Shown here: in pieces, positions 1-8,681 of the stretch | Numbering within the stretch: the stretch's first letter is position 1 | How the letters are laid out: every line of letters starts with the position of its first letter | NCBI RefSeq assembly: GCF_023094165.1 | Contig: NZ_JALMDK010000007.1 | Span: 127,099-191,098, forward strand | Source: Crossiella sp. S99.2 | GTDB lineage: Bacteria; Actinomycetota; Actinomycetes; Mycobacteriales; Pseudonocardiaceae | Reading direction: 5' to 3' | DNA: 64,000 nucleotides | Translations under genes and position numbers: made by a program | The notes under the pieces: model-generated | Seen by the model: the letters and a program-made list of their open reading frames with translations, nothing else | Database searches by the model: none | What the model was told of the DNA's origin: nothing

Positions 1-120
1 GGTCGCACCGCGCTGGGCCAGCACCTCCGCGGTGTGGAAGCCGATCCCGGTGTTGGCGCCGGTGACGATCGCGACCCGGCCGGACTGACTCGGCACATCG
101 GCCGCACTCCACTTGCTCAT
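1..120 (-). CDS. SDR-family oxidoreductase, N-terminal fragment
   Basis: Only the first 40 codons lie in the window; the gene runs off the left edge. The visible part carries the Rossmann cofactor motif TGANTGIG at residues 20-27, typical of classical short-chain dehydrogenases that use NAD(P)H. The ATG at 120 is preceded by GGGAG at usual distance. The gene is divergent from a TetR regulator, and a perfect inverted repeat between them (149-176) suggests TetR control of both. Substrate cannot be predicted from this fragment. Confidence 0.85.
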   Translation of the reverse strand, partial: MSKWSAADVPSQSGRVAIVTGANTGIGFHTAEVLAQRGAT

Positions 121-148
121 GGCTGCTCCCACCTATAATCCGGGGTGT

Positions 149-176
149 GCGTTCCGTTTACGAACATACGGAACGC
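149..176. promoter_or_regulatory. Probable TetR operator between divergent SDR and tetR
   Basis: GCGTTCCGT (149-157) and ACGGAACGC (168-176) form a perfect 9-bp inverted repeat with a 10-nt spacer, the size expected for a TetR dimer site. It sits just upstream of the regulator start and overlaps where the leftward SDR promoter should lie. A TATAAT hexamer is at 134-139. Function is inferred from position and symmetry. Confidence 0.55.
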
Positions 177-207
177 GCGCCCCGTTTGTCCAACGCTGGG
201 GGAGGGT

Positions 208-762
208 GTGTTGAAGAAGACCAGGTCGGATGCTGTTCGCAATCGGGAACGCCTGTTGCGGGTGGCGTACGAGACCTTCGCGACCGAGGGGCTCGGGGTG
301 CCGATCGACGAGATCGCCCGGCGGGCCGGCGTCGGCGCGGGCACGGTGTACCGGCACTTCCCGACCAAGGAGGCGCTGTTCCGGGCGATCGTGGCCGACC
401 AGTTCGACCAGCTCATCGCCCGCGCGCGGGAGCTGGCCGAGGCAGCCGATCCCGGCGCGGCCTTCTACGGCTACTTCACCCGCTTCATCCACGAGTACAG
501 CACCGACCAGGGCCTGATGGACGCCTTCGCGGGCAGCAGCTTCGACATCGAGACCGCCGAACCCGAGCGCACCGCCGAGTTCAAGGCCGCGCTCGGCGTG
601 CTGCTGGCCCGCGCCCAGCAGGCGGGCGCGGTGCGGTCGGATGTGGACGTGCACGACGTCAAGGCGATGGTCATCGCCGGGCACGCCATGATCGGCTACC
701 GCGGCGAGGCGGGCGCCCGGCTGATCCCGTTGCTCTGCAAGGCCCTGGCCCCCGACGCCTAA
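208..762 (+). CDS. TetR/AcrR-family transcriptional regulator
   Basis: A 184-residue TetR-type repressor. The N-terminal helix-turn-helix spans about residues 32-52 (IDEIARRAGVGAGTVYRHF) and is followed by an all-helical ligand-binding domain. An upstream in-frame ATG at 145 exists, but GGAGG at 201-205 directly before GTG 208 / TTG 211, and the usual N-terminal length of the family, favour the later start. It is divergent from an SDR gene and separated from it by a perfect inverted repeat, so it probably represses the SDR gene and itself. Its stop overlaps the stop of the convergent methyltransferase by 4 bp. Confidence 0.9.
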   Translation: MLKKTRSDAVRNRERLLRVAYETFATEGLGVPIDEIARRAGVGAGTVYRHFPTKEALFRAIVADQFDQLIARARELAEAADPGAAFYGYFTRFIHEYSTDQGLMDAFAGSSFDIETAEPERTAEFKAALGVLLARAQQAGAVRSDVDVHDVKAMVIAGHAMIGYRGEAGARLIPLLCKALAPDA

Positions 763-1541
763 CGCGGGGCCCGGCCCCAGGTGCTGAGCAGCGGATAGGC
801 CGTGACGCTGAACCCGGGATCGCGCAGCAGCCGGGTGAACTGGGCCAGTTCGCCCGGCTCGACCCCGGCCGCGCGCAGCTTGTCCCGCAGCTCCCAGGCG
901 TTGGCCAGCAACAGCCTGCTGCCCTCGCCGCCGCCCACCCAGATCGGGGTGGACCGGCTGGCCGCGACCTGGTCGAGTCCACAGTGGACAAACAGTTTCT
1001 CCACGCCGAGGGCCCAGTCCAGGTCGTCGGAGCCGAGTTTGGTGAGCACCTCCAGCACCTGGGTCTGCACCGCCCAGAACGAGTCCTGCTGGCAGGTGGC
1101 GGTGCTGAGCACCCGCTGCTCCTTGGGCAGGATCTCCTCCAGCAGCAGCACCCCGCCGGGGTTGAGCGCGGCGGTCAGCTTGGCCACCGCGGCATCTCGC
1201 GCCGGGTGGTGGATGAGCACCAGCCGGCAGTGGATCAGGTCAAAGCCGCCCGGCGGCAGCGGGTCGGTGAGCACGTCGTGCCGCTGGATCTGCACCGGCG
1301 GATCCAGCTCCAGCAGCCGGGTGTCCAGGTCGGTGGCCAGCACGTAGCCCTCCGGGCCGACCCGCTCGCCCAGCCAGCGGGCGATCGAACCGCCGCCGGC
1401 GCCGACCTCCCAGCAGCGCCAGCCCGGCGCCACACCCAGCGCGGTCAGCAGCGGGGTGGTCACCGCGTCATAGGTGGCCTCCAGCGCGGCCATCCGGGTC
1501 CGCGCGGCGTCCACCGCGTTGTCGAAGGGGTAACTGCCCAC
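759..1541 (-). CDS. SAM-dependent class I methyltransferase
   Basis: 260 residues with the Rossmann SAM-binding motif I EVGAGGGSIARW near residues 45-56, an acidic motif II around ATDLD and a motif III region near DLIHCRLVLIHHP. The GTG at 1541 is preceded by GGAGG four bases upstream, which decides the start; a much longer open frame upstream lacks such a site. It has the same length and clear similarity to the methyltransferase at 21187-21969 (WRCxEVGAGxGxIARWL, RVGPxGxVLATDL), so the two look like paralogues. Substrate unknown; the family methylates small molecules. Confidence 0.85.
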   Translation of the reverse strand: MGSYPFDNAVDAARTRMAALEATYDAVTTPLLTALGVAPGWRCWEVGAGGGSIARWLGERVGPEGYVLATDLDTRLLELDPPVQIQRHDVLTDPLPPGGFDLIHCRLVLIHHPARDAAVAKLTAALNPGGVLLLEEILPKEQRVLSTATCQQDSFWAVQTQVLEVLTKLGSDDLDWALGVEKLFVHCGLDQVAASRSTPIWVGGGEGSRLLLANAWELRDKLRAAGVEPGELAQFTRLLRDPGFSVTAYPLLSTWGRAPR

Positions 1542-1770
1542 CGCGCCTCCTGGTCCGGCTACTACCTTGGCGGCTGGCGGGCTCCGGCGAAAGTCGGCGG
1601 GGGCATCCGGGCACGGATCCGGGGTACGCAGCAGCGTGTTGCGGGCCGCGCGGGAGGGTCCGCCGGGGATCATCGGCGGCCCGATGTCGACCGCGGGCGG
1701 CCCGGTGTTCGCGCTCTCGGCCGGTACTGCACACTGTGGACGGTCGCCGGTCGGGTCGGAGAGGGCTGAC

Positions 1771-2772
1771 GTGCTGTTCGGAATCCTGGCAGGAATCGCG
1801 GGCCTCGTCTTTCTGGTGCGGGTGGTGCGCGAACCCCGCCGGATGAGCAACGCGGTGTGGTTCGGCATCCTGTTGTTCTTCGGTGGTCTGTGGGCGTTGT
1901 GGGAGCTGGGCCAGTACGGCTACGGCACGATCGTGGTGGTGCTGGGGCTGCTCGCCCTGCTCATCGGGCTGGTGCTGCCGTTCGCCTTGGTCGCCAACGG
2001 AGTGATCATGCTACGCCGCGAGTCCTTCCGGCCGGCCAACCTGCTGTCCCTGCTCACAGGATTGACGACGATCGGGCTGCTCGGGTTCACCGTGATCTTC
2101 GGCTGGCGGCTGGAACGTTCCGCGCAACTCGTGTTGATCGCGGTGATCCTGGCCTTCGGCTACTTCGCGTTCCTGTTCGTCAGCCTGCTGGCCTACTCCA
2201 TTGTGTACGGGTCGCTGAGCAGCCGGGGCCGGGTGGACGCGATCGTGGTGCTGGGCAGCGGCCTGATCGGGGACCGGGTGCCGCCGCTGCTGGCGGCCAG
2301 GATCGAGCGCGGTCTGGCGCTCTACCGCAGGGATCGCGCGGCCGGGGGTGAGCCGGTGCTGGTGGTCTCCGGCGGCCAGGGACCGGGGGAGACCACCACC
2401 GAGGCGGCCGCGATGCGGGACTACCTGCTGGCCCGCGAGGTCCCGGCCGAGCACATCGTGCTGGAGGACCGGGCCCGCACCACCGAGGAGAATTTGCGAT
2501 TCAGCTCGGCGCTGGTGACCCCGGCGCGGCCGGGGGCGCGGATCGTCGCGGTGACCAACAACTACCACGTCTTCCGCACCGCGGTGCTGTCGTATCAGCT
2601 GAAGCTGCGGATGCGGGTGGTGGGTTCGCGCACCGCGCTGTACTTCCTGCCGAGCGCGTTCATCCGCGAGTTCGTCGCGTTGCTCATGCAGTACCGGATC
2701 ACCACGGCCCTCGGCGCGCTCGCGGTGGTGGGGATGCCTTCGCTGGGTCTGCTGTTGCTCGCTACCGCCTAG
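1771..2772 (+). CDS. YdcF/ElyC-type membrane protein with DUF218 domain
   Basis: 333 residues. Five hydrophobic segments occupy about residues 1-145, followed by a DUF218 domain beginning DAIVVLGSG near residue 156 and containing the conserved stretches VVSGGQG, TTTEAAAMRDYL and VTNNYHVFRT; a last hydrophobic helix closes the protein. Family members (YdcF, SanA, ElyC) are linked to envelope homeostasis, but the enzymatic activity is not settled. GGAGAGG at 1758-1764 selects GTG 1771. The gene ends in CTAG shared with the stop of the convergent GcvH-like gene. Confidence 0.85.
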   Translation: MLFGILAGIAGLVFLVRVVREPRRMSNAVWFGILLFFGGLWALWELGQYGYGTIVVVLGLLALLIGLVLPFALVANGVIMLRRESFRPANLLSLLTGLTTIGLLGFTVIFGWRLERSAQLVLIAVILAFGYFAFLFVSLLAYSIVYGSLSSRGRVDAIVVLGSGLIGDRVPPLLAARIERGLALYRRDRAAGGEPVLVVSGGQGPGETTTEAAAMRDYLLAREVPAEHIVLEDRARTTEENLRFSSALVTPARPGARIVAVTNNYHVFRTAVLSYQLKLRMRVVGSRTALYFLPSAFIREFVALLMQYRITTALGALAVVGMPSLGLLLLATA

Positions 2773-3155
2773 GGAACCTGGCTGACCAGTTCGAGGTAGT
2801 CGGCGCCGTCGAGGGTGTCCAGCAGCGGGTCGCCGGTGGTGCGGATCTCGAAGAGCCAGCCGGTGTCGTATGGGTCGCGCACGACCAGGCCGGGATCGTC
2901 GAAGAGCCGTTCGTTGCGTTCCACCACGAGCCCGGACATCGGCGCGAACAGGTCGCCGAACCAGGTCCGGGTGGCCAGGAATCCGCACGGGGTCAACAGG
3001 TGGACGTCACCGCCCAGCGGCGGTAGGCCCACCTCGACCAGATCGGTCAGGCCGCGGGTGAGCACATCGGTCAAGCCCACTCGCAGCGAGTCGCCGCGGT
3101 GCCGGACCCAGGTGTGGTCCCTGGTGAACCGGAGGGTCTGGAAGTCGACGAACAT
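2769..3155 (-). CDS. GcvH-like protein lacking the lipoyl lysine
   Basis: 128 residues with the whole fold signature of glycine-cleavage H protein: DHTWV near the N terminus, LFAPMSGLVVERNERL, PGLVVRDPYDTGWLFEI and a C-terminal YLELV. Aligning by hand to the usual ESVKAASDxYAPVSG segment puts Thr (in ATRTWFGD) where the lipoylated Lys should be, and the protein contains no lysine anywhere. It therefore cannot be lipoylated and is unlikely to act in the glycine cleavage system; no gcvP or gcvT is nearby. A non-catalytic or regulatory role is possible. The upstream DNA is AT-richer than its surroundings and no strong ribosome site is visible. Confidence 0.75.
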   Translation of the reverse strand: MFVDFQTLRFTRDHTWVRHRGDSLRVGLTDVLTRGLTDLVEVGLPPLGGDVHLLTPCGFLATRTWFGDLFAPMSGLVVERNERLFDDPGLVVRDPYDTGWLFEIRTTGDPLLDTLDGADYLELVSQVP

Positions 3156-3312
3156 AAATCTTTTCTAGCGCTCCGGCGACAGGCGCGTAAACACGCGGAG
3201 GTCGTTTTTACCCGAACGAACACATTCAGCTTGCCCTGGCAGCAAATTTGCCGATTCCCGCGACTGTCCATTGTGGACGATCTGGTCGTTCGACCGGATG
3301 ACAGCGGGTGGC

Positions 3313-3834
3313 TCAATCAGGATTGGTCTCACTGACGGCTTCAGTCACCGCGACCTGGCATTCCGCGAGCACCGCGGTGAGTTCGGCGGCCAGGCCGGCG
3401 CGGTAGGGGAACTGCCGGGAACGCACATTGCAGGTTTCGAAGTGCAGGATCAGGTGGGTCCAGCGCGGCAGGTGACTGACGAAGGTGTGCTGCACGGTCA
3501 CCGCGCGCAGTGCGGTCAGCGGCCGGGTGTCCGCGCCCGACCGGCTGACCGTCTCGACCCGGTCCGCGGTGATCCGCACGGTGTGCGCGGAGACTTCCCG
3601 GTGGCGCAGCAGGAACAGCGCGAACGGGATGAGCACCGCGGCGATGGCGATGGGCACCACCACGAGCATCGAGTCCGACGCCCAGGGCGCGGGGTCCTGG
3701 TTCATCGCCGCGTACCCGACCACCGCCAGTGCGGCCAGCAACCCGACCAGCGCGGCCAGCCCGGTCATCGCGACCACCAGCGAGCCGGCCTCGCCGTGGC
3801 CGCCGGCCCGCACGCGCAGCTCCCAGGCACTCAT
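3313..3834 (-). CDS. Hypothetical membrane protein with two transmembrane helices
   Basis: About 173 residues. Two strong hydrophobic helices lie near residues 22-45 and 56-78, followed by a soluble C-terminal half of beta-rich character (VRITADRVETVSRSG...), reminiscent of bacterial PH-like domains that follow a helical hairpin. No catalytic motif is visible. The start is uncertain: GTG 3837 and ATG 3834 are adjacent codons and neither has a clear ribosome site. Bases 3156-3312 between this gene and the GcvH-like gene are AT-rich and hold no gene. Confidence 0.65.
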   Translation of the reverse strand: MSAWELRVRAGGHGEAGSLVVAMTGLAALVGLLAALAVVGYAAMNQDPAPWASDSMLVVVPIAIAAVLIPFALFLLRHREVSAHTVRITADRVETVSRSGADTRPLTALRAVTVQHTFVSHLPRWTHLILHFETCNVRSRQFPYRAGLAAELTAVLAECQVAVTEAVSETNPD

Positions 3835-3948
3835 CACCCGAGTATGCGAAGCCGGGTGCGATCGGCCCAGCCGCCGACGGGGTTGCCTGTAGAGGCGGAT
3901 TGAGCCAGACGGCCGCCGTCGTCGACGATGCCGGTTGTCTCGTGCGGG

Positions 3949-5148
3949 CTAGGAGTCTGGTGCGTGCCGGTCGCGGCGGCGGCGCAGGAAGTCCTGTTCG
4001 GCGGCGTTGCCCGCGAGGCTGATCGCCTGGTCGTAGGCGGCGATCGCCTCGGCGGTGCGGCCCAGGCGGTGCAGCAAGTCGGCGCGGATGGCGGGCAGCA
4101 GGTGGTAGCCGGGCAGTTCCAGGTGTTCGATCAGGGCCAGCGCGGCGGCCGGGCCGTCGACCTCGGCGACGGCGACCGCCCGGTTGAGTGCGACGATCGG
4201 GGTGGGGGTGCGGCTGAGCAGCTGGTCGTAGAGGGTGACGATGGCGGTCCAGTCGGTGGGCGGCGGGTCGGCGTGCACGGCGTTGATCGCGGCCTGGATC
4301 TGGTACGGGCCCGGCAGCCCGCGCCGGATGCACGCCTCGACGATCGCCTGGCCTTCCTGGATATAGCCGGAATTCCAGCGCGTACGGTCCTGTTCGGACA
4401 GTGGGATCAGCTCGCCGTCCTGGCCGGTGCGGGCCGCCCGCCTGGACTCCACCAGCAGCATCAGCGCGAGCAGGCCCCAGACCTCGGGCTCATCCGGCAT
4501 CAGCCCGGCCAGCACCCTGGCCAGCCGGATCGCCTCCGCGCCGAGGTCGGGCCGGTCCAGGCGGTCGCCCGCGGTGGCGGTGTGGCCCTCGGTGAAGACC
4601 AGGTACAGCACGGCCAGCACCGAGCGCAGCCGGTCCGGCAGGTCCGCCTCGCGCGGCACCCGGTACGGGATGCGGGCGTCCCGGATCTTGCCCTTGGCCC
4701 GCACCAGTCGTTGCGCCATGGTGGATTCCGGCACCAGGAAGGCTTTTGCTATCTCCACAGTGGACAGTCCGCCGAGCAGGCGCAGGGTCAGCGCGACCCT
4801 GGCCGCGGGGGCCAGTGCCGGGTGGCAGCAGGTGAAGATCAGCCGCAGCTGGTCGTCGCGCACCGCACCCACCTCCACCGGTTCCTCGGGACCGTGTGCC
4901 AGCAGCGCCTCGGCTTCCCGGCTTTCCCGGCCGGACTCGCGCCGGTGCCGGTCGATCGCCCGGTTGCGGGCGGTGGTGATGATCCAGCCCGCCGGACTGG
5001 GCGGCAGGCCGTCCGCGGGCCAGCGGCGCAGCGCGGTGACGAAGGCGTCCTGGACCGCCTCCTCGGCGAGATCGATATCGCCGAGCAGGCGGACCAGCAC
5101 TGCCACCGCGCGTCCGTATTCGGCGCGGAAGACCGCTTCGACGTCCAT
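3949..5148 (-). CDS. ECF sigma factor of the ECF42 type with C-terminal TPR-like extension
   Basis: About 399 residues, twice the size of a normal ECF sigma factor. Sigma region 2 is at residues 5-70 ([26 protein letters not shown]... then [18 protein letters not shown]) and region 4 near 105-155 ([25 protein letters not shown]). The remaining C-terminal domain is helical ([32 protein letters not shown]), as in the ECF42 group, where it takes part in activity. The DGPF-domain gene directly upstream overlaps it as TGATG, the standard ECF42 arrangement. No anti-sigma factor is present, as expected for this group. GTG 5151 is an alternative start. Confidence 0.93.
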   Translation of the reverse strand: MDVEAVFRAEYGRAVAVLVRLLGDIDLAEEAVQDAFVTALRRWPADGLPPSPAGWIITTARNRAIDRHRRESGRESREAEALLAHGPEEPVEVGAVRDDQLRLIFTCCHPALAPAARVALTLRLLGGLSTVEIAKAFLVPESTMAQRLVRAKGKIRDARIPYRVPREADLPDRLRSVLAVLYLVFTEGHTATAGDRLDRPDLGAEAIRLARVLAGLMPDEPEVWGLLALMLLVESRRAARTGQDGELIPLSEQDRTRWNSGYIQEGQAIVEACIRRGLPGPYQIQAAINAVHADPPPTDWTAIVTLYDQLLSRTPTPIVALNRAVAVAEVDGPAAALALIEHLELPGYHLLPAIRADLLHRLGRTAEAIAAYDQAISLAGNAAEQDFLRRRRDRHAPDS

Positions 5149-5489
5149 CACTCGTACATGGGCCGCACTTCGATGGGCAGGCCGAGCGCCTCGGCCAGCC
5201 GGGTGCCCCAGCCCAGGGCCGCGTCCAGGTCCTCGACCTGGATCACGGTGAAGCCGCCGATGTGCTCCTTGCCCTCGGTGAACGGGCCGTCGGTCATCAG
5301 CACTTCTTCGTCCCTGGCCCTGATCACGGTGGCGGTGCTGGGCGGGAACAGTCCAGCGGCGAAGACCCGGGCGCCCGAGGCGATCAGGTCCGCGTTGACC
5401 GCGTCCAGCTTCTTCATGATCGGGTCGAGGAACTCCGGCGGCGGGGTGGGGCCGTCCGGCTGGTAGATGCTGAGCAGGTACTGGGCCAT
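5148..5489 (-). CDS. DGPF-domain (YCII-related) protein
   Basis: 113 residues containing the hallmark [15 protein letters not shown] and the N-terminal MAQYLLSIY of YCII-related DGPF proteins, which form small dimeric alpha-beta barrels. They almost always sit beside ECF41/ECF42 sigma factors, and this gene shares TGATG with the ECF42 gene that follows. A strong AAGGAGGAG site lies before the ATG. Biochemical role is not known for the family; co-transcription with the sigma factor is clear from the overlap. Confidence 0.93.
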   Translation of the reverse strand: MAQYLLSIYQPDGPTPPPEFLDPIMKKLDAVNADLIASGARVFAAGLFPPSTATVIRARDEEVLMTDGPFTEGKEHIGGFTVIQVEDLDAALGWGTRLAEALGLPIEVRPMYE

Positions 5490-5517
5490 GTCAATCTCCT
5501 CCTTGGTTCGCTCTCTA

Positions 5518-5544
5518 CACGAACCCAGGAGCCTCGGATCGACA
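5518..5544 (-). promoter_or_regulatory. Candidate ECF42-dependent promoter of the DGPF/sigma operon
   Basis: On the minus strand TGTCGA (5544-5539) is followed after 17 bp by CGTG (5521-5518), 29 bp before the DGPF start codon. ECF42 promoters are reported to carry TGTCGA at -35 and a short CG-starting -10 element, so this fits autoregulation. The -10 match is weak; the assignment rests on the exact -35 hexamer and position. Confidence 0.5.
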
Positions 5545-5573
5545 CCACGGCGAAAATCCGGCCAAGATTTTTC

Positions 5574-5921
5574 TCAGCCGCGGTCGCCGGGACCGTTCGC
5601 GGCGGTCTTGACCATGGCCACCATCAGCCGCACCGCGTCCAGGGGGACCAGGCCGCTGGTCCGGACCAGGGACTGCCAGGTCGGGAAGGAGATCGCGTGC
5701 CGGATCGCGCCGGCGACCACCTCGGCGCGGGCGGCGTCGGCCTGGAACGCCGGGGCGAGCCGGGCCACCGCACCATCCACATAGGACTCGTGCTCGGCGC
5801 CGGGCGGACCGTCCAGGGTCGGGTAATACTCATACAGTGCGGCCAGCGCGATGGACAGGCGGCGATCCGGGCGGGCGATTCGTTGCCAGTCCGCGGGATC
5901 GGGCAGGGGGGTCGCGTCCAT
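5574..5921 (-). pseudogene. TetR-family C-terminal domain without the DNA-binding domain
   Basis: A 115-codon open frame whose sequence (RLSIALAALYEYY..., VVAGAIRHAISFPTWQSLV, AVRLMVAMVKTAA) resembles the C-terminal ligand-binding domain of TetR/AcrR regulators. No helix-turn-helix precedes it: the frame starts at ATG 5921, and the LysR gene ends 12 bp upstream. It is therefore either a remnant of a regulator that lost its first 70-80 codons or a stand-alone ligand-binding protein. No clear ribosome site is seen. The TetR relation is by eye and should be tested. Confidence 0.5.
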
Positions 5922-5932
5922 GGACGCGGACC

Positions 5933-6844
5933 CTACCTCGCTGGTTTCCCCCGTTGCCAGGGGACGTCCAGACCACCGGCGACGGTGTCGAGCACGTGCT
6001 CCCGGAACTCCGCCGAGGCGGGCGGCAGCTCCCGGTCGGCCAGCCACATCAGGCCGATGTCCCTGGTGGCAGGCACGTCGGTGAGCCGCAGGTGCGGGGT
6101 GGCCGGCTCGCCGCCGGGCAGTGGCAGCAGCGCGACGCCGAGTCCGGCGGCGACCAGGCCACGCAGGGTCTCCACCTCCTCGCCCTCGAAGCCCACCCGC
6201 GGGGTGAAGCCGGCCTGGCGGCAGCGGTCCTCGGTGGTGGCGCGCAACGCGTAACCCGGGCGGAGCAGGATGAACGGTTCCTCGGCGAGGTCGGCCAGCC
6301 GGACCCGGGACCGGCGGGCCAGCCGGTGTCGCGGCGGCACGGCCAGGAACAGCGGTTCGGTCAGCAGGTGCTGCCAGCGCAGCTGAGGGTGGCCGGGATC
6401 GTCGCTGGTCACGGCCAGGTCGGCGGTGCCGGAGAGCAGTGCCGCGGCCAGACCCGCCTCGCCGTGCTGGGTCAGCTCGAAGGCGATGTCCGGGAACCCG
6501 GCGCGGAACCGGCTCAGCAGTGGCGGCACCAGCCAGGTGCCCAGGGTGTGCAGGAAGGTCAGCGGCACCGTGCCCCGTCCTGGGTCGGTCAGGTCGGCCA
6601 CCGCGCGCAGGCCCTGGGCGTAGCGGTCCAGCACCTCGGTCACGCAGGTCTTGAACAGGTGTCCGGCCGGGGTGGGCACCAGGGTCTTGCCGACTCGCTG
6701 GAACAGGGCGGCGCCGGTTTCCTGGTCCAGTCTGGCCAGCGCCCGGGACAGCGCGGGCTGGGTCAGGTGCGCGCGGCGCGCGGTCTCGGTGACCGTGGCG
6801 CCCTCGGCGACCTCCCGGAACCAGGTCAAGGTCCGCAGATCCAT
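5933..6844 (-). CDS. LysR-family transcriptional regulator
   Basis: 303 residues. The N-terminal winged helix-turn-helix reads LRTLTWFREVAEGATVTETARRAHLTQPALSRALARLD (the part around residues 18-40 is diagnostic), followed by a periplasmic-binding-protein-like effector domain from about residue 90 (GTVPLTFLHTLGTWLVPPLL). It is transcribed away from the PoxB-like gene with 91 bp between the start codons, the classic LysR arrangement in which the regulator controls its divergent neighbour. A small inverted repeat GCCG-N6-CGGC lies at 6864-6877, but a convincing T-N11-A box was not identified. Confidence 0.92.
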   Translation of the reverse strand: MDLRTLTWFREVAEGATVTETARRAHLTQPALSRALARLDQETGAALFQRVGKTLVPTPAGHLFKTCVTEVLDRYAQGLRAVADLTDPGRGTVPLTFLHTLGTWLVPPLLSRFRAGFPDIAFELTQHGEAGLAAALLSGTADLAVTSDDPGHPQLRWQHLLTEPLFLAVPPRHRLARRSRVRLADLAEEPFILLRPGYALRATTEDRCRQAGFTPRVGFEGEEVETLRGLVAAGLGVALLPLPGGEPATPHLRLTDVPATRDIGLMWLADRELPPASAEFREHVLDTVAGGLDVPWQRGKPAR

Positions 6845-6935
6845 GTGTCAAGGGTATCGATGGGCCGGAAACTCGGCATTGGACGCATGGGTTAGCCCGG
6901 CGCAGGCTGGGAACTAGCAGCTGGAGGAGGACAAC

Positions 6936-8666
6936 ATGACGAATGTGGCCGAGCAGCTCGTGCACCTGCTGCGCGAGGCCGGGGTCCAGCGGATCTACGG
7001 CATCGTCGGGGACAGCCTGAACCCGATCGTGGACGCGGTCCGCCGCACCGAGGGCATCGAGTGGGTGCACGTGCGGCATGAGGAGACCGCCGCCTTCGCC
7101 GCCTCGGCCGAGGCCCAACTGACCGGTCGGTTGGCGGTCTGCGCGGGCAGCAGCGGTCCCGGCAACCTGCACCTGATCAACGGCCTGTTCGACGCGCACC
7201 GCAGTGGCGCGCCGGTGCTGGCCATCGCCTCGCACATCCCGGCCGCGCAGATCGGCACCGGCTTCTTCCAGGAGACCCACCCGGAGCAGCTTTTCGCCGA
7301 GTGCAGCCACTACAGCGAACTCGTCTCCCAGCCCGAACAGCTGCCCCGCCTGCTGCGCATCGCCATGCAGACCGCGCTGGGCCGCGGCGGCGTGTCGGTG
7401 CTGACCATCCCGGGCGACCTGGCTGACCGCAAGGCCACCGCACCCACCCCGCCGGTGACCAGGGTCCGCCCCTCACCCGTCATCCCTACCGACCGGACGG
7501 TAGGCGAACTGGCGGAACTTCTTGACAGCGCCGAGAAGGTCATGCTGTTCGTCGGCGCGGGCGCCCGGGGCGCGCACGCCGAGGTGATGGCACTGGCGGG
7601 CAGGCTCGGCGCGCCGGTCGGCCACTCCTTCGGCGGCAAGGAGTGGATCCAGTTCGACAACCCCTACGACGTCGGCATGAGCGGCCTGCTCGGCTACGGC
7701 GCCTGCTTCGAGGCCATGCACCAGGCGGACCGGATCATCCTGCTGGGCACCGATTTCCCCTACGACAACTTCCTGCCCCAGGCCCGCACCATCCAGATCG
7801 ACCACGACCTCACCCGCCTGGGCCGCCGCACCCCCCTCGAACTGGCCGTGCACGGCAGCGTCCAGGAAACCCTGCAAGCCTTGCTGCCCAAGGTGAAGCA
7901 GCGCACCGACCGGTCCTACCTGGACAAGATGCTGCGCAAGCACGCCGACCGCCTGGAGAAGGTCGTCGACGCCTACACCAAGGACATCGCCGAACGCACC
8001 CCGATCCACCCGGAGTACGCGGCCGCGGTACTGGACGAGGTCGCCGCCGCCGACACCGTCTTCACCATCGACACCGGCATGAACAACGTCTGGGCCGCCC
8101 GCTACCTCACCCCCAACGGCCGCCGCCGCATGATCGGCTCCTTCCGCCACGGCAGCATGGCCAACGCCCTGCCCCAAGCCATCGGCGCCCAACTCGCCTA
8201 CCCCGACCGCCAGGTGGTCGCCCTCTCCGGCGACGGCGGCCTGTCCATGCTGCTCGGCGACCTGCTCACCCTCTCCGGCGCGGACATCCCGGTGAAGGTG
8301 GTGGTGTTCAACAACGCCAGCCTGGGCATGGTCAAACTGGAAATGCTGGTCGACGGCCTCCCCGACCACGGCACCGACCACCCCCAGGTCAACTTCGCCG
8401 CGATCGCCAAGGCCGCCGGCATCCACGCGATCCGCGCAGAGAAGCCCGCCGAGGTCGAGACCGCGTTGCGAGACGCCTTCACCCACCCCGGCCCCGCCCT
8501 GGTCGAACTCGTCACCGACCCCAACGCGCTGTCCCTGCCACCGAAGATCACCGGCGAGATGGTCCGCGGCTTCGCCCTGGCAGCAGGCAAGACGGTCCTC
8601 AACGGCGGCGTGGGCAAAATGATCGACCTGGCCCGCAGCAACCTCCGCAACATCCCCCGCCCCTGA
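6936..8666 (+). CDS. poxB: Pyruvate dehydrogenase (quinone)-like thiamine-diphosphate enzyme
   Basis: 576 residues, the usual PoxB size. The N-terminal domain has VRHEETAAF with the ThDP-activating Glu near residue 49; the C-terminal domain carries the ThDP/Mg motif GDGG at about 432 followed near 458 by VFNNASLGM. In family members the enzyme oxidatively decarboxylates pyruvate to acetate and CO2 and passes electrons to membrane quinone; related acetolactate synthases or oxidases cannot be fully excluded. CTGGAGGAGG ends 5 bp before the ATG. A TTGGAC hexamer at 6879-6884 could be its -35. Divergent LysR is the likely regulator. A family B repeat core lies inside the gene at 7487-7502. Confidence 0.85.
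   Translation: MTNVAEQLVHLLREAGVQRIYGIVGDSLNPIVDAVRRTEGIEWVHVRHEETAAFAASAEAQLTGRLAVCAGSSGPGNLHLINGLFDAHRSGAPVLAIASHIPAAQIGTGFFQETHPEQLFAECSHYSELVSQPEQLPRLLRIAMQTALGRGGVSVLTIPGDLADRKATAPTPPVTRVRPSPVIPTDRTVGELAELLDSAEKVMLFVGAGARGAHAEVMALAGRLGAPVGHSFGGKEWIQFDNPYDVGMSGLLGYGACFEAMHQADRIILLGTDFPYDNFLPQARTIQIDHDLTRLGRRTPLELAVHGSVQETLQALLPKVKQRTDRSYLDKMLRKHADRLEKVVDAYTKDIAERTPIHPEYAAAVLDEVAAADTVFTIDTGMNNVWAARYLTPNGRRRMIGSFRHGSMANALPQAIGAQLAYPDRQVVALSGDGGLSMLLGDLLTLSGADIPVKVVVFNNASLGMVKLEMLVDGLPDHGTDHPQVNFAAIAKAAGIHAIRAEKPAEVETALRDAFTHPGPALVELVTDPNALSLPPKITGEMVRGFALAAGKTVLNGGVGKMIDLARSNLRNIPRP
7487..7502. repeat. Family B palindromic core inside the poxB-like gene
   Basis: TACCGACCGGACGGTA, matching the TACCGA-N4-TCGGTA consensus except for one base in the right arm. 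It is read as part of the linker between the first two enzyme domains (PTDRTVG). Confidence 0.6.
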
Positions 8667-8681
8667 ACACCCACCCGCCCC

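Noticed and set aside
147-1769. 540-codon open frame across tetR and the methyltransferase
   Set aside because: Shadow of two real genes in other frames; Arg/Gly/Pro-rich low-complexity protein with no family signal.
6864-6877. GCCG-N6-CGGC as LysR binding box
   Set aside because: Arms of four G/C bases are expected by chance in this genome and the T-N11-A rule is not met.
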